NCBI RefSeq assembly: GCF_014696625.1
Contig: NZ_JACJQL010000051.1
Coordinates: 1-42,112 of the forward strand
Length of the DNA stretch: 42,112 nt
Direction: 5' to 3'
Source of the DNA: Nostoc parmelioides FACHB-3921
Lineage (GTDB): Bacteria; Cyanobacteriota; Cyanobacteriia; Cyanobacteriales; Nostocaceae
Shown here: positions 16,856-23,904 of the stretch, piece after piece
Position numbering within the stretch: position 1 is the stretch's first letter
How the letters are laid out: each line of letters opens with the position of its first letter
Notes under the pieces: generated by a model
The model's database searches: none
What the model saw: the letters and a program-made list of their open reading frames with translations, nothing else
Told to the model about the DNA's origin: nothing
Translations under genes and position numbers: made by a program

Positions 16856-18100
16856 ATGCCCAAAACTAAGGAGAAATCAGATTTAAAAAAGATAGTAATT
16901 ACGATTGATATGGGTGCGAGTAAAACCAAGGCTATCGTTCAGGAGTATCCAGAAGGAAAGCCTGTTGTTTTACTTTTAGACTCAGAAATAGCGGATGTTG
17001 CTAAAGCCTCAGTTGAAAGCGTCCAACAAGAAGGTAGTCCTGAATCTCGTGCTTGGGTAGGAATTGGTGATGAGTATTACGCCTTGGGAGAACTTGCTCG
17101 TCGTCGGTTTGGGGGTATATCGCAACTGAGGGAGCTAAAGTACGAACTAGCAGTTCCCAAAATTTGCGGAGCATTTTGGCTGGCTAAGGAGAAGTTGAAC
17201 CTGGGTAATGATGTTGCAGCTTACTTGAGTGTCCTGCTGCCGCCGGGTGAAGTGCAAGACAAGGAACAGTTACAAATTCGGTTGAAGGATACGTTTCGGG
17301 GGTTTGATACACCAGCAGGTAAGATGCGGGTGAAAATGCTTCGTTATGATGCAGCTTCTGAAGGTAGTGGAATATTTTTCCACCGTAGGCGAACGCTTGG
17401 CGATCGTGTACCTGTTTCGATGTACGTAATGCTTGGTTATCGCAACGCGAGTATTTTCACCTTTCGGAGTGGTTCGATTGGCGCAGGAATAACCAGCAAT
17501 TTTGGTATGTCTTGGTTAGTAAATAATTTGATTTCCAAAACATCGGGACTGAGCCCTGATAATTCCAATATTATTGAGGTACTGATAGAAGCTGGAGCCA
17601 GTTGTGACCCCCAGGTGATGCAAAAACTCTCACGCAAGCGCAAAGGTGATGAGATTCAACTTGATGGAGAGTCGATGTCCAAAGCTTTATTACTTGCTAG
17701 AGACGAATATTGGCGTGCGATCGCCAGGTGGTTGCGCTCAAAGATGGATGAGGATATTGAAGAACTAGTATTTTGCGGAGGAACTGCGGATTACATTCGT
17801 CCTGAAATAGATGCTTACTTCCAGAAAGAGGGGATTAAAGTATCCTGGCACGCTAATATTTTTATACCTGATGAAATATCTTCTGGTATGGGCAATCGGA
17901 TCGCGGATGTTTGGGCTTTCCACCAGCATATGATTATTCAGTTTGATAAGTTAACTGGTTATATACGCTCTGAGGTTGTACTGCTAACTAAATCTGTTGA
18001 AGGTAATACAAATAATGCAGGTGCAGAAGTCAAACGTAGGTATAACTTTACACCTTGTGAGCGGCCTAGTACCTTTATTGCTGTAAACGAGAATGTTTGA
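16856..18100 (+). CDS. parM: ParM/StbA-type actin-like plasmid segregation ATPase
   Basis: 414-aa actin-fold ATPase. The first phosphate loop is seen at VITIDMGASKTKAIVQ (Asp-x-Gly-x-S/T-K), the second near SGSIGAGITSNFGMSWL, and the adenosine loop at LVFCGGTADYIRPEID, in the order and spacing of ParM/StbA proteins. Filaments of such proteins push plasmid copies apart through a ParR-centromere complex. I start it at ATG 16856; a TTG at 16841 in the same frame is possible, and neither has a strong ribosome site. The 225-bp leader from the ParR-like gene contains no other gene. A strong hairpin terminator follows at 18131-18186. Cyanobacterial plasmid ParM-like proteins are diverged, so the exact subclass is not claimed. 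Confidence 0.8.
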   Translation: MPKTKEKSDLKKIVITIDMGASKTKAIVQEYPEGKPVVLLLDSEIADVAKASVESVQQEGSPESRAWVGIGDEYYALGELARRRFGGISQLRELKYELAVPKICGAFWLAKEKLNLGNDVAAYLSVLLPPGEVQDKEQLQIRLKDTFRGFDTPAGKMRVKMLRYDAASEGSGIFFHRRRTLGDRVPVSMYVMLGYRNASIFTFRSGSIGAGITSNFGMSWLVNNLISKTSGLSPDNSNIIEVLIEAGASCDPQVMQKLSRKRKGDEIQLDGESMSKALLLARDEYWRAIARWLRSKMDEDIEELVFCGGTADYIRPEIDAYFQKEGIKVSWHANIFIPDEISSGMGNRIADVWAFHQHMIIQFDKLTGYIRSEVVLLTKSVEGNTNNAGAEVKRRYNFTPCERPSTFIAVNENV

Positions 18101-18130
18101 TAGGTTCAGACAAAAATCAATGTAGTAAAA

Positions 18131-18186
18131 AAAGAATCAGCTAGAATGAAGTGCTGCATAAAACAGTACTTTCTAACTGATTCTTT
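18131..18186. terminator. Long bidirectional hairpin terminator
   Basis: AAAGAATCAG (18131-18140) pairs exactly with CTGATTCTTT (18177-18186), and the stem continues with TAGAA/TTCTA and AAGT/ACTT around a small loop. On the minus strand the stem runs into seven T residues, ending the leftward gene at 18193; on the plus strand it closes the parM transcript. It separates two convergent transcription units. Confidence 0.8.
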
Positions 18187-18192
18187 GAGATT

Positions 18193-18636
18193 TTAGTATG
18201 GCTGTTGCTCTAGCATTTGGTAGCAATCAATATAAGAATTGGTAATTTCTGGAATGTGTTGAATTACAGAGTTAATTTGCTCCATGTCTGCATATTGTTG
18301 TTCTCGTCTTTTGCGGAGTTCCCATGATTTACGGTTATAAGCTAACAAGTCTTCCAAACTCATGTTGAATTTGTATTTGGCGAAATTCAATAATTGTTCT
18401 GTGGTGTAACGACAATCTTCAGGACGACCAAAACAGATTTCAAACTGAAGCTTAAAAGCTTTCCAATCGAAATTGTCAGACCCCAGTTGCCGTTGTGATT
18501 CGCGTCCGTAAAGGTCACGAATTGAATAGAAAATTGTGTTGTATTTACGCACGTCGAATGATTCAATCTTGAATTGCTCCATTGTTGAATCATCGACTGT
18601 AGCAGCTTGAGCTTTAGTAGATTTATTAGCAGCCAT
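18193..18636 (-). CDS. Unknown plasmid protein, paralog A of a tandem pair
   Basis: 147-aa protein of no recognised family. I place the start at ATG 18636, so that its N-terminus (MAANKSTKAQAATVDDSTME) lines up with that of the next gene (MATKTKKVSLIDDNAMG). A longer frame reaches 18702 but reads through a conserved leader motif. The core FKIESFDVRKYNTIFYSIRD, then DWKAFKLQFEICFG and LLNFAKYKFNMSLEDLLAYN, aligns along its whole length with the neighbouring 113-aa protein. This copy has an extra C-terminal 35-residue tail. It is rich in Tyr, Phe and basic residues, has no membrane segment, and could be a small DNA- or RNA-binding or assembly protein; function unknown. Confidence 0.7.
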   Translation of the reverse strand: MAANKSTKAQAATVDDSTMEQFKIESFDVRKYNTIFYSIRDLYGRESQRQLGSDNFDWKAFKLQFEICFGRPEDCRYTTEQLLNFAKYKFNMSLEDLLAYNRKSWELRKRREQQYADMEQINSVIQHIPEITNSYIDCYQMLEQQPY

Positions 18637-18667
18637 AGTTTTTTCTTTGATGAGTGTTTCGCTTTTA

Positions 18668-18684
18668 GCTGCGTCAGCATTAGT
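18668..18684 (-). promoter_or_regulatory. Copy 1 of a shared 17-bp leader motif
   Basis: On the minus strand ACTAATGCTGACGCAGC lies 31 nt upstream of the start at 18636. The identical 17 bp lies 29 nt upstream of the ssb start at 27214. In both places it can be read as part of a small leader frame encoding TNADAA. A shared regulatory or translation-leader site is likely. Confidence 0.55.
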
Positions 18685-18744
18685 CAAAAAAATAAATCCC
18701 ACTCTGTATGAGCGAGATTTTCTATAAAATCAGATGATTTGTGA

Positions 18745-19086
18745 TTATTTTGCTAATAAACGTTCGCGTTGTAGCCAAGTACGTTTGTTGACTTCGAGTA
18801 GTTCTTCTAAGCCTTTGTTGAAGTGCTTAATGGAATAGTCAACCATTTGTTGTACACTGTATTTGGGGTTGTCAACTGAGCCGAATGTAGCAATAAATCT
18901 GGCTTTAAAAGTATCCCATTGTGTTTTATTCCAGTTAGTCTGTGACTGCGCTTGAATAGTTTTACCCCAGGTTTCTTGTAGCCCGTAGTAGACTGCTTTA
19001 AACTTACGCTCGTTGTAGGACGCAATTTTGTAAATACCCATTGCGTTATCATCAATTAAACTAACTTTTTTGGTTTTAGTAGCCAT
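18745..19086 (-). CDS. Unknown plasmid protein, paralog B of a tandem pair
   Basis: 113-aa protein with ATG 19086 and a good AGGAG ribosome site about 9 nt upstream. It is clearly homologous to the downstream 147-aa protein: YKIASYNERKFKAVYYGLQE matches FKIESFDVRKYNTIFYSIRD, DTFKARFIATFGSVDNPKYS matches KAFKLQFEICFGRPEDCRYT, and HFNKGLEELLEVNKRTW matches KFNMSLEDLLAYNRKSW. The pair arose by tandem duplication and is probably expressed as one leftward unit ending at the 18131-18186 terminator. Predicted to be mostly helical and soluble. I do not recognise the family. Confidence 0.72.
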   Translation of the reverse strand: MATKTKKVSLIDDNAMGIYKIASYNERKFKAVYYGLQETWGKTIQAQSQTNWNKTQWDTFKARFIATFGSVDNPKYSVQQMVDYSIKHFNKGLEELLEVNKRTWLQRERLLAK

Positions 19087-19273
19087 AATTTTTATCTCCT
19101 ATGTGAGAGTTACTTTTTAAGGATTTGAGCGTTAGCTATAGTGCTTTCTCTTCTTTATTTGGACGTAAGTCCGTGTAAAAAATAACAATGGCCTCGGCTA
19201 CTATCCTGTTTTCAAAAATTTTCAGATAGCTCTGGTTGTGTCACTATCGCTGTAGCAGCTAGTGAGCGATACC

Positions 19274-19352
19274 TTCTCCTGTCGGAGACGCTCCGCGTAG
19301 CTTGCTTCCCCGCAGGGGTACGGCACACTTCTCTACGAGAGGCTACGCCAAC
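19274..19352. repeat. Cyanobacterial dispersed palindromic repeat, copy 1
   Basis: This stretch has nested GC-rich palindromes: TTCCCCGCAGGGG, GACGCTCCGCGTAGCTTGC, CTCTACGAGAGGCTACGCC. The reverse complement shares GTACCCCT-CGGGGAAGCAAGC plus TACGCG with the second copy at 41452-41588. These belong to the short palindromic elements scattered in heterocystous cyanobacterial genomes. It lies just before the attC-like site of the DHFR cassette. The rest of the 19087-19361 gap holds no gene. Confidence 0.75.
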
Positions 19353-19361
19353 GTGAACGCC

Positions 19362-19449
19362 GCATAACAACGCCCATGCACACCGATGCCGAGAGTCGAT
19401 TGGTTATGATACAAAGGCGATCTGGGGCGGGTGATGGACATCGTTAGGT
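19362..19449 (+). other. attC-like integron recombination site upstream of the DHFR-family gene
   Basis: The left end GCATAACAACGCCCATGCAC and the reverse complement of the right end (ACCTAACGATGTCCATCAC) match along TAAC-A-G-CCAT-CAC-CC, so the 88 bp folds into an imperfect stem with unpaired bases on one arm, the signature of attC. The right end GTTAGGT (19443-19449) fits the R' core GTTRRRY. The left core GCATAAC departs by one base from RYYYAAC. It ends 33 bp before the DHFR-family gene. Confidence 0.6.
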
Positions 19450-19482
19450 GCTTGAAGTCATATTTAGGAGTTGCATACAAAA

Positions 19483-20055
19483 ATGAAAACTCAGTACTTT
19501 ACAGCGACAAGTCTTGATGGCTTCATTGCAACTGAGAATGACTCACTAGATTGGCTGTTTGGGCTTGGTGACCTGAATGACTCTAGCTATCCAGAGTTCA
19601 TTTCAGATGTGGGTGCGTTGGCAATGGGATCGGCAACTTACGAGTGGATGATACGCAACGCCCAAAAGGTTGCCACTGAGACTGGCTTTGCGTGGCCATA
19701 CACTCAGCCAGCCTGGATATTCTCTAGTCGCAAGCTGACAATAATCGAAGGTGCGAACATCCGATTCGTCAATGGAGATGTACACCACCCCCATACTGAA
19801 ATGCGAGCTGCTGCCGGCACCAAAAACATCTGGATAGTTGGAGGCGGAGATTTGGCTGGTCAGTTCTACGATGCTGGTTTACTGGATGAGCTGATCGTCC
19901 AGGTTGGCTCGGCCACCCTCGGCAAGGGTAAGCCGCTATTCCCTCGCAGAGTACTAAGCCCAGTTCTGCGCCTAGTGTCTGTTCATCAGATGGGTGCTGG
20001 CATGGCTGAGTTGCGCTATGAAGTACACAAAGGCGGTGTGAGTGGAGCCGCCTAA
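19483..20055 (+). CDS. Dihydrofolate reductase family / RibD C-terminal-like reductase
   Basis: 190-aa protein of the DHFR/RibD-C fold. The start is ATG 19483 with AGGAG at 19466-19470; a TTG at 19471 is too close to that site. Family features are the N-terminal TATSLDGFIATENDSLDWLF, the central GALAMGSATYEWM segment, and NIWIVGGGDLAGQFYDAGLL, the NADPH-binding GGG loop, followed by DELIVQVGSATLGKGKPLFP. These proteins reduce pteridine- or riboflavin-precursor-like substrates; the actual substrate is unknown and trimethoprim resistance should not be assumed. The stop codon lies inside a GCCTAAC core box, as in integron gene cassettes. It is followed by an Rph-like gene in the same direction. 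Confidence 0.85.
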   Translation: MKTQYFTATSLDGFIATENDSLDWLFGLGDLNDSSYPEFISDVGALAMGSATYEWMIRNAQKVATETGFAWPYTQPAWIFSSRKLTIIEGANIRFVNGDVHHPHTEMRAAAGTKNIWIVGGGDLAGQFYDAGLLDELIVQVGSATLGKGKPLFPRRVLSPVLRLVSVHQMGAGMAELRYEVHKGGVSGAA

Positions 20056-20126
20056 CAATTGCAATGTAGCGGACTTTTGAAGCTCCTGATTGTAATGCAA
20101 AGGCTGTTTGCCGCGGCTGATTGCAA
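20050..20126 (+). other. Degenerate attC-like site after the DHFR-family gene
   Basis: GCCTAAC (20050-20056) fits the cassette core RYYYAAC and overlaps the gene's stop codon. TTGCAATGTAGCGG downstream pairs imperfectly with CCGCGGCTGATTGCAA (20111-20126). The expected right core GTTRRRY is absent, so the site looks eroded or truncated just before the ribosome site of the next gene. Confidence 0.45.
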
Positions 20127-20158
20127 CCGTAGTATCAATTGCCAAAGGAGGAAAACTG

Positions 20159-22777
20159 ATGAGTTCATTTGTCCTTTGTTTTCAAGATATTGACAAAACA
20201 AAACTCAAGGTCGTTGGTGGTAAAGGCTTGAACCTGGGGGAACTTACCAAGATTGAAGGAATACTCGTACCAGATGGCTTTTGTATTTCTACTGAAGCTT
20301 TTAAAAGAATCATTGGGGAAACGTCTTCGATTAACGAATTACTCGACCAGTTATCGCTTCTCAAGGTGGAAGATCGGCATAAAATCGGCGAACTTAGCGG
20401 TGAGATTCGCTCTTTCATCGAAGGGATAACCATCCCTCAAGACATTAATGAAGAGATCGCCCGCCTTCTCTCTAGGCTTGGAGAAAAAAATGCCTATGCA
20501 GTAAGATCCAGCGCAACTGCTGAGGATTTACCAACAGCCTCTTTTGCAGGCCAGCAGGATACGTATTTAAACATTATCGGGAAGGAAGCAATCCTAAAAC
20601 ATATCAGCAAGTGCTGGGCATCGCTATTTACAGAGAGAGCAGTAATTTACCGCCTTCAAAACGGCTTCGACCACCGTAAAGTCCACCTGTCTGTAGTTAT
20701 CCAGAAGATGGTCTTTCCACAGGTGGCAGGAATTTTGTTTACTGCCGATCCCGTCACTTCTAATCGGAAGGTGTTATCCATTGATGCCAGCTTCGGACTT
20801 GGTGAAGCCTTGGTCAGAGGTCTGGTGAATGCTGATATTTATAAAGTGCGTAACGGCAAGGTTATAGATAAGAAGATATCCACCAAGAAACTGGCTATTT
20901 ACGCCTTAAAAGATGGCGGTACGAAAGAACAGGAGATTGAGCCTGAACGGCAGAATACGCAAGCGCTGACAGACGAGCAGATTGTACAGCTTGAGCGCAT
21001 CGGTAGGAAGATTGAAGAACATTTCGGCTGCCCCCAGGACATCGAATGGTGTTTGGTTGATGACACATTTCATATTGTCCAGAGCCGCCCCATCACTACT
21101 TTATATCCCATTCCTGAAGCAAGCGATCGCCAAAATCACGTCTATGTATCTGTCGGTCATCAACAAATGATGACTGATCCAATGAAACCATTGGGATTGT
21201 CTTTATTCCAGTTAACAGCTGCTCGACCCATGTATAAAGCTGGTGGAAGGTTGTTTGTTGATATCACCCATGATTTAGCTTCACCTGTGAGAAGAACAAT
21301 TCTGGTAGATGTTTTGGGAAAATCCGATCCGCTTATAAGGGACGCACTTATGACCATACTAGATCGGGGAGATTTCATAAAATTGTTACCAGATGACAAG
21401 CAAGAACAAAGTTACGGTAACAGCAATAAGGGTGCATCGTCTTTGGATTTTCAAACGCTGACAGAATACGATCCGGCGATCGTTTCTGATTTGATTGGGC
21501 GTAGTCAAACATCGATAGACGAGTTAAAACAGAACATCCAGACGAAATCAGGAGCGGATTTATTCGATTTTATTCAAGAAGATATCCAGAAATTAAAGAA
21601 GAGTTTATCCGATCCACAAAGTTTTGGCGTGATTATGACTGCTATGAATGCTTCATCGTGGCTCAATGAAAAAATGAACAAGTGGTTAGGCGAAAAAAAC
21701 GCAGCGGACACGCTTTCTCAATCTGTACCCAACAATATTACTTCCGAAATGGGTCTGGAACTATTGGATGTCGCAGATGTGATTCGTCCTTATCCTGAAG
21801 TAATTGATTATTTACAACAGGTAAAAGATGACAACTTTCTGGATGAATTGGTTAAGTTTGATGGAGGAAAAGAAACCCAAGACGCTATCTATGCTTATCT
21901 CAACAAATACGGAATGCGATGTGCCGGAGAAATCGATATTACTAAAACTCGTTGGAGTGAAAAACCAACTACACTTGTCCCCATAATTCTCAGTAATATC
22001 AAAAACTTTGAGCCTGGTGCTGGCGATCGCAAATTTGAGCAAGGGCGACAGGAGGCTTTGAAAAAAGAACAAGAGTTATTAGAGCGATTGCAGCAATTAC
22101 CGGATGGTGAACAAAAGACCGAACAGACAAAACGAATGATCGGCCTGATCCGGAATTTCATCGGTTATCGTGAATATCCCAAATACGCCATAGTTAATCG
22201 CTACTTCGTTTATAAGAAAGCTTTACTCCAAGAAGCCGAACAACTTGTACAAGCGGGCGTTATTCGTGAAAAAGAAGATATATACTATCTCACTTTTAAA
22301 GAACTTCGCGAAGTCGTATGCACAAATAAACTTGATTACCAGATTATCAGCAAACGAAAAGACGAGTATAAACACTATGAAAAACTAACTCCACCACGTG
22401 TGATCACGTCTGACGGTGAAATCATTGCAGGTCGGTACAAACGGGAACATCTTCCAGCCGAAGCTATTGTAGGTCTACCTGTTTCCTCCGGAGTTATAGA
22501 GGGACGAGCGCGTGTTATCTTAAACATGGAAGATGCTGATCTAAAAGATGGAGATATATTAGTTACCTCTTTTACTGATCCTAGCTGGACACCATTGTTT
22601 GTCTCTATCAAAGGCTTGGTCACCGAAGTTGGTGGACTGATGACGCATGGAGCAGTTATCGCACGTGAATATGGCATAAGTGCAGTTGTGGGAGTGGATA
22701 ATGCTACCAAACTGATCGATGACGGACAGAGAATTCGGGTTAATGGAACGGATGGCTATGTAGAAATCCTCAGTTAA
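20159..22777 (+). CDS. Rifampin phosphotransferase (Rph) / Bacillus-type PEP synthase-like enzyme
   Basis: 872-aa dikinase. ATG 20159 has AAGGAGG 7 nt upstream. The N-terminal ATP-grasp domain (about 1-320) has VVGGKGLNLGEL, AYAVRSSATAEDLPTASFAG and IEWCLVDDTFHIVQSRPITT. A long central domain (about 330-755) is of the rifamycin-binding kind. The C-terminal swivelling phosphohistidine domain has TEVGGLMTHGAVIAREYG with the catalytic His at about 830. Domain order and length match Rph and the Bacillus subtilis protein called Pps rather than classical cyanobacterial PpsA. Rph transfers phosphate from ATP to rifamycins. No PEP-synthase C-terminal TIM barrel is present. The close resemblance to Bacillales proteins suggests horizontal transfer; substrate not proven. 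Confidence 0.85.
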   Translation: MSSFVLCFQDIDKTKLKVVGGKGLNLGELTKIEGILVPDGFCISTEAFKRIIGETSSINELLDQLSLLKVEDRHKIGELSGEIRSFIEGITIPQDINEEIARLLSRLGEKNAYAVRSSATAEDLPTASFAGQQDTYLNIIGKEAILKHISKCWASLFTERAVIYRLQNGFDHRKVHLSVVIQKMVFPQVAGILFTADPVTSNRKVLSIDASFGLGEALVRGLVNADIYKVRNGKVIDKKISTKKLAIYALKDGGTKEQEIEPERQNTQALTDEQIVQLERIGRKIEEHFGCPQDIEWCLVDDTFHIVQSRPITTLYPIPEASDRQNHVYVSVGHQQMMTDPMKPLGLSLFQLTAARPMYKAGGRLFVDITHDLASPVRRTILVDVLGKSDPLIRDALMTILDRGDFIKLLPDDKQEQSYGNSNKGASSLDFQTLTEYDPAIVSDLIGRSQTSIDELKQNIQTKSGADLFDFIQEDIQKLKKSLSDPQSFGVIMTAMNASSWLNEKMNKWLGEKNAADTLSQSVPNNITSEMGLELLDVADVIRPYPEVIDYLQQVKDDNFLDELVKFDGGKETQDAIYAYLNKYGMRCAGEIDITKTRWSEKPTTLVPIILSNIKNFEPGAGDRKFEQGRQEALKKEQELLERLQQLPDGEQKTEQTKRMIGLIRNFIGYREYPKYAIVNRYFVYKKALLQEAEQLVQAGVIREKEDIYYLTFKELREVVCTNKLDYQIISKRKDEYKHYEKLTPPRVITSDGEIIAGRYKREHLPAEAIVGLPVSSGVIEGRARVILNMEDADLKDGDILVTSFTDPSWTPLFVSIKGLVTEVGGLMTHGAVIAREYGISAVVGVDNATKLIDDGQRIRVNGTDGYVEILS

Positions 22778-22833
22778 TATACTCTGTAATGATGACTTAA
22801 TCTATGAGTTGACTTCTAGCCATCCAGTACCTT

Positions 22834-23820
22834 TTACAGAGAGTTGTCCGAGACTAGACTACCTTGCTGTAAAGAAGGATCATCTTTGTTTTCTTCTTCT
22901 AGAAGTGCTTCAATTTGAGTAAAAAGCTTATTAATTTTTTTTAGCTTTTTCTCATCATTCCAAATTTTACTTTTTCTAAGTGCTTTGTATATTTTGTCAA
23001 CTTTTTCTTTTTGCTCTTGGTTATGAGATGATGGCTTACTTTCTGACTGTTGCTGAAGAATATTTCCTACTAGAATCCTAATTTCAGATAGTGATAAACC
23101 TTCTGCGATCGCTTTATTTAAAACTTTCTGTCTTTCATCATCATTTTTTATCCGGTTGATTTCCTTAGCTTTTGTGTATTCAATTTCGCCTTTCTGCAAT
23201 GTAGTTTGGATATCTAAATGGAGTTTGAGTAAAGGAAGACGATTAGCTACAAACGACTGCCAAGTAATTTTTCCTAACCTCAAGAATACATCTTGTATGA
23301 TTCGTCCTTCATCACTAACCATAACGTTATGGTTAGAATTACCTTTGCTTTCGTTATTCATGTCGTAGAGCAGTTTGACTACTGTCTCTTGGTCAATATC
23401 GAGTTCTTCGGCTAGTAATTCGAGAATTCCGATAGTTTCTTCATAAGCATTGAGGTCTTCCCTTTGGAGGTTTTCAACTAAGCGGAGTTTACGAGCTTTT
23501 TTTTCGTCGCATTCAATAATGACTACAAGGATTTCCTCAAGTCCTGCAATTTCACAAGCTTTGAGACGGCGTTCACCAGCGATCAACTCATACTTATCTT
23601 CCTGAATCTTTCTAACAACAATGGGTTCTAGTAATCCTACTTCCTTAATGCTGTCAGCGAGCGATTTGAGTTTTACAGGGTCAAAATAGCGACGAGGCTG
23701 ACTCGGCGGAAGGATGATTTGAGATAAAGGTAAAGTGGAATCAGATAAAGATTGTTCTTCTTCATCTCCAAATAAATTATCCAGTCCAGTAAGTTTTTCT
23801 AGTTCGCGTTTTTGGCTCAT
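22834..23820 (-). CDS. parB: ParB-family partition protein
   Basis: 328-aa ParB. ATG 23820 has GAGG 7 nt upstream. The N-terminal CTPase/nuclease-like fold is seen at LPLSQIILPPSQPRRYFDP and in KYELIAGERRLKACEIAGLE (the conserved GERR box), followed by RLVENLQREDLNAYEE. A helix-turn-helix region follows (residues about 130-220) with an unusual Asn-rich insert NNESKGNSNHNVMVSDEG; the DNA for that insert contains a perfect 22-bp palindrome. The C-terminal 100 residues are charged and helical. It binds parS and activates ParA to separate plasmid copies. It is transcribed leftward and would directly follow parA, but an IscB element now lies between the two. Confidence 0.92.
   Translation of the reverse strand: MSQKRELEKLTGLDNLFGDEEEQSLSDSTLPLSQIILPPSQPRRYFDPVKLKSLADSIKEVGLLEPIVVRKIQEDKYELIAGERRLKACEIAGLEEILVVIIECDEKKARKLRLVENLQREDLNAYEETIGILELLAEELDIDQETVVKLLYDMNNESKGNSNHNVMVSDEGRIIQDVFLRLGKITWQSFVANRLPLLKLHLDIQTTLQKGEIEYTKAKEINRIKNDDERQKVLNKAIAEGLSLSEIRILVGNILQQQSESKPSSHNQEQKEKVDKIYKALRKSKIWNDEKKLKKINKLFTQIEALLEEENKDDPSLQQGSLVSDNSL
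23315..23336. promoter_or_regulatory. Perfect 22-bp palindrome inside parB, candidate parS
   Basis: The half-site CTAACCATAAC is followed directly by its exact reverse complement. ParB proteins bind palindromic parS sites, and parS within the parB gene is known (Bacillus subtilis spo0J). The palindrome encodes part of an Asn-rich insert that looks dispensable to the fold. I saw no second copy in the window. Confidence 0.5.
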
Positions 23821-23844
23821 ACAAAATCCTCGGTAAGCGGGAAA

Positions 23845-23865
23845 CTCAGAGGCTTTAGCCCTGAG
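23845..23865 (-). repeat. Right-end hairpin of the IscB element
   Basis: The stem has a CTCAG/CTGAG outer pair and GGCT/AGCC inner pair with one bulged base. It lies downstream of iscB and is nearly identical to the hairpin at 25395-25415. A further small palindrome, AGCGAATTTATTCGCT (23880-23895), lies between it and the iscB stop. Confidence 0.7.
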
Positions 23866-23904
23866 AGGGAAGCGACAGGAGCGAATTTATTCGCTGAGGT
23901 CTTT

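Noticed and set aside
18637..18702. Longer start for the 147-aa protein
   Set aside because: The extension reads through the 17-bp motif also found before ssb; the shorter start aligns with the paralog's N-terminus.
19483..20055. Trimethoprim-resistance DHFR (dfr)
   Set aside because: The sequence is of the RibD-C/DHFR-like family, not the classical folA/dfrA type, so no resistance claim is made.
22783..22833. CTCTGTAA / TTACAGAG pair between the Rph-like gene and parB as a terminator
   Set aside because: Eight-base arms are separated by a loop of about 45 nt with no T-run; too weak to annotate.
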